From assembly GCF_000145235.1 (NCBI RefSeq), contig NC_014391.1, positions 5,402,001-5,466,000 of the forward strand: a DNA stretch of 64,000 nucleotides, given 5' to 3'. Below are positions 1 through 6,844 of the stretch, piece by piece. Both the position numbers and the translations under genes were made by a program. Source of the stretch: Micromonospora aurantiaca ATCC 27029. GTDB lineage: Bacteria; Actinomycetota; Actinomycetes; Mycobacteriales; Micromonosporaceae. Numbering within the stretch: the first letter of the stretch is position 1; each line of letters starts with the position of its first letter. The notes beneath the pieces were generated by a model that was given only the letters and a program-made list of their open reading frames with translations, had not been told where the DNA came from and did no database searches.

Positions 1-609
1 CTTCGACCGTTCCTGGGTCAGCTCCAGCGACTCGATGCCGGGGATCTCGCCGATCACCGGGTTGCTGACGCCCTTGGCCTTGAGCTGCTCGGCGATGTAG
101 GTGGCGGCGGCCACCCCCATGCCGTAGTTGTCGCCCTTGATCTGCAGCCGGTAGGCCCGCGCGTCCGGGAAGGCCCGGTCCAGGTTGACCACCGGGATGC
201 CGGCCTTCATCGCCTCCAGGCCGAACGCGTTGAGTTCCTTGCCGTCGTGCGGCAGCAGCACGATCACGTCGGGCTTCTGCGAGATCAGCGTGGACAGCGC
301 CGCCCGCTGGGCCGCCGCGTCCGCGCCGGCCTCGACCGACTTCAGCTCCACGTCCTGGTACGCCCCGGCCTGCGCCTTGGCGTTGTTGGTGATGGCGGCG
401 ATCCAGCCGTGGTCGGCGGCCGGGGCGGAGAAGCCGATGCTCACCTTCTTGCCCGTCTCGGTGTTGGCGCCGGAACCGGCCGCCTTGGTCTGCGCCTCGG
501 TCGGGTTCTGCTCGTTGCTGGTGCAGCCGGCGAGCAGCACCCCGGCGGAGACGGCGGCCCCGCCGAAGAGCAGCCGGCGGCGGGACAGGTCATGGCGCGG
601 TGTTCTCAT
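1..609 (-). CDS. sugar ABC transporter substrate-binding lipoprotein (partial, C-terminus outside window)
   Basis: This is the extracellular sugar-binding subunit of a CUT2-type (ribose/fructose-like) ABC importer; only the first 203 codons lie in the window. The N-terminus has an RRR run at residues 10-12, a hydrophobic segment and a lipobox LLAGC with the lipidated cysteine at residue 29, so it may use the Tat route before lipidation. The mature part has the type I periplasmic-binding fold pattern of the RbsB/FrcB group (GFSAPAADHGW, then LLPHDGKELN, then PVVNLDRAF). The start is fixed by an AGGAGG ribosome site 5 nt upstream. It is the last gene of a minus-strand set following the ROK, ATPase and permease genes. 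The sugar cannot be named from sequence. Confidence 0.88.
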   Translation of the reverse strand, partial: MRTPRHDLSRRRLLFGGAAVSAGVLLAGCTSNEQNPTEAQTKAAGSGANTETGKKVSIGFSAPAADHGWIAAITNNAKAQAGAYQDVELKSVEAGADAAAQRAALSTLISQKPDVIVLLPHDGKELNAFGLEAMKAGIPVVNLDRAFPDARAYRLQIKGDNYGMGVAAATYIAEQLKAKGVSNPVIGEIPGIESLELTQERSK

Positions 610-702
610 GACGCCTCCTGGGATGAGGTGGTGGGGTGGTTTCGGGTGTGGCGGGCCGGACCACAGTCGGTACGACGGCAGCCGGGGTGTGCGCGGGTGG
701 GG

Positions 703-1791
703 TCAGGTGGTGGTGGCCCGGTTGCGGGCGAGGAACTGGGTGAGACTGCCGAACTGCACCTGCTGGACCAGGACGGCGGCGACGATGATGCCGCCCTTGA
801 CCATGTTCTGGGCCTCGGCGGAGAGGTTGTTGATGGCGAACAGGTTGGTGATGGTGGAGAAGATGATCACCCCGAGCAGGGAGCCGATGATCGTTCCCCG
901 CCCGCCGCTGAGCAGCGTGCCGCCGATGATCGCGGCGGCGATCGCGTCCAGCTCGTAGAGGTTGGCCATCGCCGCCTGCGCGGAGGTGGCCTGCGCGGTC
1001 AGCATGACCGCGGCGATGCCGCAGCACAGGCCGGACAGCGCGTAGAGGAGCACTGTGTGCCGGCGGACGTTGATGCCTGCCAGCCGGGCCGCCTCCGGGT
1101 TGCCGCCGACCGCCACCGTACGGCGGCCGAACGTGGTCCGGTTCAGCAGCACCCAGCCGGCCGCCACCACCGCCACCAGGATGTAGACCAGCAGCGGGAT
1201 GCCGAGCACGTTCGTGCTGGCGATGCCGTTGATGAACGTGTTGCCCGACACCTGGGTCTGCTTGTCGGAGATCTCCGCTGCCAGCCCCCGGGCGGCCACG
1301 AGCATGGCGAGCGTGGCGATGAACGGCACCAGCCGCCCGTACGAGACGAGCAGCCCGTTCACCACGCCGACGGCGAGCCCGACTGTGAGCGCGGTGAAGA
1401 TCATGCCGCCCGCGCCGTAGCTCTGCGTGGCCACTGTGGTGCACCAGACCCCGGCGAGGGCGACGATCGCGCCGACCGACAGGTCGATGCCCCCGCCGAT
1501 GATCACGAAGGTCATGCCGACGGTGACCACGCCGACCACCGAGGCGAGCTTGAGGATGGTGAGCGTGTTGCCCCACACCCAGTTCGGGTCGCCGTAGAGG
1601 TCGGGGCGGGTCAGGACGCCGATGACCACCAGCACGACGAGCGTGGCGAGCAGGCCGAGGTTGCGCTTGACGCCCTCCCCGCCGTCACCGCGCCACCAGG
1701 AGAGCTTCGCCGGCGCGCCGGCCTTCGCGGTCTCCGTCCGCTCCACCGGCGGCGACTGCGCGGGCAGCGAGGATTCTCTGACATCGCTCAT
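703..1791 (-). CDS. sugar ABC transporter permease (RbsC-like)
   Basis: This is the membrane channel subunit of the CUT2 sugar importer, 362 aa. After a hydrophilic N-terminus of about 45 residues it has around eight to ten hydrophobic segments and the BPD_transp_2 pattern (IIGGGIDLSVGAIVALAG, later AIIGGTLLSGGRG). The start chosen is MSDVRESS; its ATG overlaps the TGA of the upstream ATPase gene by 4 bp (ATGA), which signals translational coupling and excludes the longer open frame upstream. The gap to the binding-protein gene is about 90 bp and contains no obvious terminator, so all three transporter genes are probably co-transcribed. Confidence 0.9.
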   Translation of the reverse strand: MSDVRESSLPAQSPPVERTETAKAGAPAKLSWWRGDGGEGVKRNLGLLATLVVLVVIGVLTRPDLYGDPNWVWGNTLTILKLASVVGVVTVGMTFVIIGGGIDLSVGAIVALAGVWCTTVATQSYGAGGMIFTALTVGLAVGVVNGLLVSYGRLVPFIATLAMLVAARGLAAEISDKQTQVSGNTFINGIASTNVLGIPLLVYILVAVVAAGWVLLNRTTFGRRTVAVGGNPEAARLAGINVRRHTVLLYALSGLCCGIAAVMLTAQATSAQAAMANLYELDAIAAAIIGGTLLSGGRGTIIGSLLGVIIFSTITNLFAINNLSAEAQNMVKGGIIVAAVLVQQVQFGSLTQFLARNRATTT

Positions 1792-3356
1792 GCCGGTGCG
1801 CCTTCCATGAGAGACCCCGCCATGACGAGGTCGAGCACTGTGTTCTCGTCCAGTTCGCCGGCCGGGGCCTCGCGGACCACCCGGCCCTCCCGCATCACCA
1901 GCACCCGGTCGGCCAGGCCCAGCACCTCGGGCACCTCGCTGGAGACCAGCAGCACCCCGACGCCACGGGCGGCCAGATCGCGGATCACCTGGTACAGCTC
2001 GGCGCGGGCGCCCACGTCCACGCCCCGGGTCGGCTCGTCGAGCAGCAGCAGCCGGGTGTCTCCGAGCAGCCACCGCCCGACCACCACCTTCTGCTGGTTG
2101 CCGCCCGACAGCGTGCGCACCGGCCGGCGTACGTCCCGGGGCCGCAGCTCCAGCGACGCGGCGATCCGGTCCGCCTCGGCGCGTTCCCGTCCGGTGTCGG
2201 TGAAGCCGAGGCGGGCGTACCTGCTGAACGTGGCGAGCGTGACGTTGCGGTAGATCGGTTCGCCGAGCAGCAGCGCCTGACTCTTGCGCTCCTCCGGCGC
2301 CATGCCCATCCCGGCCCGTACCGCCGCGCCCACACTGCCGGGACGCAGCGCACGGCCGTCCACCCGGACCGTCCCGGCGTGCGCCCGGCGCGCGCCGAAG
2401 ATGGTCTCCAGCAGTTCCGACCGGCCGGAACCGACCAGCCCGGCGATGCCGACGATCTCTCCCGCCCGGACCCCGAGCGAGACGTCGGCGAACTCGCCGT
2501 GCCGGGTCAGCCCGTCCACCCGCAACAGCTCCGCGCCGCCCCCGTGGTCGGCCGGGCGCTGCGGGAAGACGTACTCGATGGTCCGCCCGGTCATCCGGGC
2601 GACCAGGTCGCGGGTCGGCGTCTCGCGGGCCGGCAGGCTCGCCGCCGTGGTCCGGCCGTCCTTGAGTACGGTGACCCGGTCGCCGATCTCGCGGATCTCC
2701 TCCAGCCGGTGCGAGATGTAGATGACCGCGATGCCCTGCGCGGTGAGTTCCCGGATGATCCGGAACAGGTTCGCCACCTCGTCGTGGGCCAGCACCGCGC
2801 TCGGCTCGTCCATGATGATCAGCCGCGCCTCGTGGGACAGCGCCCGGGCCATGCTGACGATCTGCTTCCCGGCGGCGGGCAGGTGCCGCACCAGCCGTCC
2901 CGGCGGGATCTCCGGGTGGCCGAGCCGTGCCAGGATCTGCCGGGTACGCCGGGCCATGTGCCCCCGCCGGACGAAGCCGAACCGGCGCGGCTCGTGGCCG
3001 AGGAACGCGTTCTCCGCCACCGACAGGTCGTCGACCAGGTCGAGTTCCTGGTAGATCGTGGCGATGCCGGCACGCATGGCGGCCTGCGGGTTGGCGAACG
3101 AGGCCGGCTCGCCCCGCCAGAGCACCTCGCCGGAGTCCGGCCGGTGCACCCCGGCCAGCACCTTGATGAGTGTGGACTTACCGGCGCCGTTCTGCCCCAG
3201 CAGGCAGTGGACCTCTCCGGCCCGCACCTCCAGTTGCACGCCGTCGAGCGCGCGTACCCCCGGGAACGTCTTGACGACGTCGGTGAGGCGCAGGACCACC
3301 TCGCCCGCGACGGCGTCCGCGGGCGCCTCGACGAGCGGCTTGCCGGTGTCGTTCAC
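1788..3356 (-). CDS. sugar ABC transporter ATP-binding protein (two nucleotide-binding domains)
   Basis: This is the double-domain ATPase (RbsA/MglA type, 522 aa) that drives the sugar importer. The first domain has Walker A GQNGAGKS at about residues 54-61 and Walker B LIIMDEPS, but its signature is a poor LPAAGKQ. The second domain has a degenerate Walker A (GLVGSGRSE) with an intact signature LSGGNQQK and Walker B LLLLDEPT. This one-sided degeneracy is normal for the family. It starts with GTG and is preceded by an AAAGG-type ribosome site. A 43-bp dispersed repeat lies between this gene and the ROK gene upstream. It is translationally coupled to the permease. Confidence 0.92.
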   Translation of the reverse strand: MNDTGKPLVEAPADAVAGEVVLRLTDVVKTFPGVRALDGVQLEVRAGEVHCLLGQNGAGKSTLIKVLAGVHRPDSGEVLWRGEPASFANPQAAMRAGIATIYQELDLVDDLSVAENAFLGHEPRRFGFVRRGHMARRTRQILARLGHPEIPPGRLVRHLPAAGKQIVSMARALSHEARLIIMDEPSAVLAHDEVANLFRIIRELTAQGIAVIYISHRLEEIREIGDRVTVLKDGRTTAASLPARETPTRDLVARMTGRTIEYVFPQRPADHGGGAELLRVDGLTRHGEFADVSLGVRAGEIVGIAGLVGSGRSELLETIFGARRAHAGTVRVDGRALRPGSVGAAVRAGMGMAPEERKSQALLLGEPIYRNVTLATFSRYARLGFTDTGRERAEADRIAASLELRPRDVRRPVRTLSGGNQQKVVVGRWLLGDTRLLLLDEPTRGVDVGARAELYQVIRDLAARGVGVLLVSSEVPEVLGLADRVLVMREGRVVREAPAGELDENTVLDLVMAGSLMEGAPA

Positions 3357-3373
3357 GCTGCACCGCCTTTCGT

Positions 3374-3416
3374 TCGCGACTGCGGGGCTCGCAAGACCGG
3401 CTCACTCCTCGCGCTC
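3374..3416 (-). repeat. 43-bp dispersed intergenic repeat, copy 1
   Basis: This 43-bp segment is identical base for base to 25976-26018. On the minus strand it starts with GAGCGCGAGGAGTGAGCC and ends GCCCCGCAGTCGCGA. Here it touches the TGA stop of the ROK gene and fills the short gap before the ABC ATPase gene. I associate this sequence with a repeat scattered through Micromonospora and Salinispora genomes, but that is memory and was not searched. Confidence 0.8.
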
Positions 3417-4593
3417 ACGCTGCCTCCCCGAATGCGAGGTCACTGGCCAGCACCGCCGCGCCGGCGACGCCGGCGCGCGGGCCCAGCTCGGACAGGACGA
3501 CGGGCAGGTTGCCGGTGGCGAGCGGCAGCGAGCGGCGGTAGACCACGCTGCGGATCTCGGCCAGCAGGATGTGCCCGAGCTGGGCGAGCCCGCCGCCGAT
3601 CACGATCATCGACGGGTTGGTGAAGCTGACCAGCCCGGCCAGTACGCTGCCGACCCGCCGGCCGCCGTCGCGGATGAGCTGGATGCAGGTGACGTCCCCC
3701 TCGATCGCCCCCTGCGCCACGTCGAGCGCGGTCACCACCCCCCGGGCCGCGAGCCGCTCGGCCAGTGCCGGGGACACCTCGGTGCGGGCCGCGACTGTCG
3801 CCTCCCGGGCCAGCGCGGCGCCGCTGAACACCGCCTCCAGGCAGCCGAGGTTGCCGCAGCTGCACATCGGGCCGTTCGGGTCGACCTGGATGTGGCCGAT
3901 GTCCCCGGCGCAGCCGTCGGTGCCCCGGTAGACCTCGCCGTGCAGGTAGATGCCGCAGCCGATACCAGTGCCGATCTTGATGAACAGGAAGTCGTCGACC
4001 GAGTGGGCCACGCCGCCGTGCCGCTCGCCGATCGCCATGATGTTGACGTCGTTGTCGACCACGGCCGGGCAGCCGTGCTCACGGGTGAGCAGCTCGCGGA
4101 CCGGGAACCGGTCCCAGCCCGGCATGATCGGCGGGGAGACCGGCACGCCGTCGCGGAAGCTGACCGGCCCCGGTACGCCGATGCCCACCGCGTCGAGCCG
4201 CTCGTACGCGCCGTCCACCTTGGCCTTGTGCAGCAGCTCGTTGACCCGCTGGAGCGTCACCTTCGGGCCGGAGCGGATGTCGGCGGTCTCGGTGTAGGCG
4301 GCCACCGTCTCCAGCCGGCCGTTCACCACCTCCACGTCGATCGAACTGGCGCCCAGGTCGACGGCGGCGAACCGCAGGTGCGGGCTCAGTTCGACGAGGG
4401 TGGAGCGCCGCCCGCCCCGGGAGGCGGCCAGCCCCGCCTCGGCCACGTAGCCGAGGGAGACCAGGCGCTCCAGCTCGGCGAGCAGGCGCGGGCGGGGCAT
4501 CTGGAGCCGGTCGCCGAGTTCGGCGCGGGACACCGCGCCCTCGTCCCGGAGCAGTCGCAGAAGCCGTACGTGCAGGGGGTCGACCGTCCGCAC
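3415..4593 (-). CDS. ROK family transcriptional repressor
   Basis: This is a sugar-responsive repressor of the ROK family (392 aa), most likely controlling the adjacent sugar ABC genes. Residues 1-60 form a winged helix-turn-helix (VSRAELGDRLQMPRPRLLAEL). The remainder is the sugar-kinase-like ROK domain with the ATP-site pattern AAVDLGASS and the zinc motif CSCGNLGCLE. The start is GTG with a GGAGGTGA ribosome site 6 nt away. It is the first gene of the set and reads into the transporter. The region just upstream carries palindromes that suit an autoregulatory operator. Whether it also phosphorylates sugar cannot be told; the N-terminal DNA-binding domain argues for a regulator. Confidence 0.88.
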   Translation of the reverse strand: MRTVDPLHVRLLRLLRDEGAVSRAELGDRLQMPRPRLLAELERLVSLGYVAEAGLAASRGGRRSTLVELSPHLRFAAVDLGASSIDVEVVNGRLETVAAYTETADIRSGPKVTLQRVNELLHKAKVDGAYERLDAVGIGVPGPVSFRDGVPVSPPIMPGWDRFPVRELLTREHGCPAVVDNDVNIMAIGERHGGVAHSVDDFLFIKIGTGIGCGIYLHGEVYRGTDGCAGDIGHIQVDPNGPMCSCGNLGCLEAVFSGAALAREATVAARTEVSPALAERLAARGVVTALDVAQGAIEGDVTCIQLIRDGGRRVGSVLAGLVSFTNPSMIVIGGGLAQLGHILLAEIRSVVYRRSLPLATGNLPVVLSELGPRAGVAGAAVLASDLAFGEAA

Positions 4594-4646
4594 CGGCAGT
4601 CACCTCCGCATCGGAAGTCCGTCACATCGACGACAGCGATGTGTGT

Positions 4647-4732
4647 TGTGTCCGACACAGTAGGAGCCTTCCGGGCCGCATGTCCATAGCTTCGGCACGT
4701 CTGATGCAAACTTTTGTCCATACGAACAAAAG
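4647..4732. promoter_or_regulatory. candidate ROK operator region upstream of the sugar importer
   Basis: Two dyads precede the ROK gene. TGTGTCCGACACA at 4647-4659 is a perfect 13-bp palindrome with a central C. CTTTTGT at 4711-4717 is matched by ACAAAAG at 4726-4732. The second resembles the TTTGTT/AACAAA half-sites bound by ROK repressors of the XylR/NagC type. The region is AT-rich compared with its surroundings, as expected for a promoter. Assignment to the ROK protein is inference from position. Confidence 0.45.
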
Positions 4733-4748
4733 CGAGTTCCGGATCATG

Positions 4749-4797
4749 AAAACGCATCGCCCCGCCGGGGATTCTTCCGGGCGGGGCGATGCGTTTT
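4749..4797. terminator. bidirectional intrinsic terminator
   Basis: Perfect 18-bp arms (4749-4766 and 4780-4797, loop 13 nt) form a GC-rich stem flanked by AAAA and TTTT. It lies 4 bp beyond the stop of the BrkB-like gene and therefore terminates that minus-strand transcript. The symmetrical A and T tracts make it functional in either direction. Confidence 0.85.
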
Positions 4798-4801
4798 CGG
4801 G

Positions 4802-5893
4802 TCAGCGGGAGTGCGCGCGGCCCTTCTTGCGCAGCTTGCGGTCGTCGCGCAGCTCGACGTAGGGCTCCTCGTCGGCCGGGTGCCCGGCGGCGATGGCGCG
4901 GCTGCGCTCCAGCTCGGCGTCGAACTCGGCGCCGAGCAGGATGGCGACGTTGCTCAGCCAGAGCCACACCAGGAAGATGATCACGCCGGCCACCGCGCCG
5001 TACGTCTTGTTGTACGAGCCGAAGTTGCTGACGTAGAGCGCGAACAGGCCGGAGACCACCAGCCAGAGCACCACCGCGAGCACGCCGCCGGGGCTGACCC
5101 AGCGGAAGCCGCCGTGCCGGGCGTTCGGCGAGGCCCAGTAGAGGATCGCGAACATCAGGCTCACCAGCACCAGCAACACCGGCCACTTGGCGATGTTCCA
5201 CACCGTCACGGCGGTCTCGCCCAGCCCGATCGCGTTCCCGGCCTGCTCGGCAAGTCCGCCGGTGAACACCACGATCACGGCGCTGATCAGCAGCATCACG
5301 CCGATCACCGCGGTCACGCCGAGGCGCACCGGCAGCGTCTTCCAGATCGGCCGCCCCTCCGGCACGTCGTAGATGCTGTTCGAGGCGCGCATGAACGCGG
5401 CGACGTAACCGGACGCCGACCAGAACGCCGCCACCAGACCGACGATCGCCGCGATGCTCGCCAGCCCGCCGGACTGGCCCGCCTGGTCGATAGCGCTCTC
5501 GATGATGCGGCGGATGTTCTCCTCCGGCACCGCCTGCCCGACGGTGTCCCGCACCCCCTCGGTGGCCCGTTCCCCGAGCAGGCCGAGCACCGAGATCAGC
5601 ACCAGGACGCCCGGGAAGATGGAGAGCACGCCGTAGTAGGTGAGCGCGGCGGCCCAGTCGGTCAGGCTGTCGTCCTGGAACTCCTGCACCGTCCGCTTGA
5701 GGGTCGCCATCCAGCCCGTCGCCGACAGGTCGGCCGGGCTGTCCGGCCCGTCGTCCGGCCCCACCGGTCCGGCGTGCTTCCGCCCGTCCGGCCGGTCGTG
5801 CCCGGCGCGGGCGTCGTCGCGCGTGGTGGGGGCGTCCTTGCGCCCGTCGCGGGTGTCCTCGTGGACGTCGTGGGCGTCGTCGCGGGCGGCCAT
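4802..5893 (-). CDS. YihY/BrkB family inner-membrane protein
   Basis: This is a polytopic membrane protein of the YihY/virulence factor BrkB family (UPF0761-like), 363 aa. A charged, low-complexity N-terminal tail of about 70 residues rich in D, R and H precedes the core, which has about six hydrophobic segments and family patterns such as DWAAALTYYGVLSIFPGVLVL, FWSASGYVAAFMRA and IIFLVWLWLSNVAILLGAEFDAELER. The start is supported by an AGGAGG site. It stands alone between a terminator and a long gene-free stretch. Some homologues were proposed as RNase BN, a proposal later withdrawn; the function remains unclear. Confidence 0.9.
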   Translation of the reverse strand: MAARDDAHDVHEDTRDGRKDAPTTRDDARAGHDRPDGRKHAGPVGPDDGPDSPADLSATGWMATLKRTVQEFQDDSLTDWAAALTYYGVLSIFPGVLVLISVLGLLGERATEGVRDTVGQAVPEENIRRIIESAIDQAGQSGGLASIAAIVGLVAAFWSASGYVAAFMRASNSIYDVPEGRPIWKTLPVRLGVTAVIGVMLLISAVIVVFTGGLAEQAGNAIGLGETAVTVWNIAKWPVLLVLVSLMFAILYWASPNARHGGFRWVSPGGVLAVVLWLVVSGLFALYVSNFGSYNKTYGAVAGVIIFLVWLWLSNVAILLGAEFDAELERSRAIAAGHPADEEPYVELRDDRKLRKKGRAHSR

Positions 5894-6844
5894 GGCACCT
5901 CCTCGTCGTCATGTCGTCCCGCACGACATGCCCTGACGAGGGCAGCGATAACCACCGCACCCGCAAACCGGCCACTCGACCGCCGGCGACCGTCCCCACC
6001 CACCTCCCTGCCGGCCCCTTCCACGGCCGCGCCCGGCCCTTAACTCCCACCCGCTCCACTGCCCGCGCCCTGTCGCCGCCTCCCCCGTCGGCACCTTCCG
6101 CCCGCTCGCCGCCTCTGGCTCTGCAGCCACGCGCGCGACAGACACGCTCCGTAACCATGTGCGCCGATGGATGCAGAGCAAAGGCGGCGGGAGCAGCGCT
6201 CCCACCGTCGCCCCGCCACTCCCCACCCGAAATCCCGGAGAGCCGTCGCGCCACCGCGACCACCGATCGCCGCCATCACGACGACCGTCACGACGAGTGG
6301 AACGTCATGGGTGTCAAACGGGGCCGGAAGCACCCATGACGTTCCACTCACCGAGGGTCGGCCACCGGTCGACCGGCCGCCTGTGCGGAAGCGAGAGCGC
6401 GGTGTGCGGGCGGCGAAGGCCAGGGCGCTGAGGTAACGCGTGATCCGTCTTCCGATGCCACCACCTCGGCGAAGTGGAGTCGATCGTGGAAACGCGAGAC
6501 GGCGAAGACGCTTTCCAGCCATTTCCCAACCGGGTGAGCGTGGCGGGCGCGAGCGCACACAGCACGGCGCGAGCGGGGTGCTACGGGCGCCGTCCGCGCG
6601 AGCCGCCACGAAAGACGCACCCACCTCAGCGGACACGTTGCGTGACGACAAGCATCCCCGGCACGTTCATTCTTCATCGTTGTAAGTGATATCGGGAGAG
6701 AGCCGGGAGAACCCTTCTCCCGCCATTGCGAAACAGTTTCAAGAAATAAGTGACGCGAGTGAGCGAAGCTCCATTCCGTCACTCATTGCAATCACGATCG
6801 GCAATGTTCCCAACATGCGCGCTATTCGCGTATCGTGCCCCCTC
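5894..6844. other. long gene-free stretch between the BrkB-like and TRAP permease genes
   Basis: No convincing gene, tRNA or known structured RNA was seen in these 950 bases. They hold one perfect hairpin (6295-6349). From about 6690 there is a relatively AT-rich part, a likely promoter region for the TRAP transporter gene. Open frames that cross it lack ribosome sites and normal codon bias. Confidence 0.6.
6295..6349. repeat. perfect 19-bp inverted repeat (hairpin family D)
   Basis: Arms at 6295-6313 and 6331-6349 are exact reverse complements (GAGTGGAACGTCATGGGTG on the plus strand) with a 17-nt loop. It lies in the gene-free stretch, has no T tract, and looks like the other long-arm hairpins of this window in size (19-22-bp arms, about 17-nt loop) although its sequence differs. 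Confidence 0.75.

Noticed and set aside
6686..6844. Upstream extension of the TRAP permease to 6686
   Set aside because: The extra residues come from an AT-rich segment with atypical codon use that looks like a promoter.
5894..6844. tRNA or known riboswitch in the gene-free stretch
   Set aside because: No T-loop GGTTCRANTC pattern, cloverleaf or known aptamer core was found on reading either strand.
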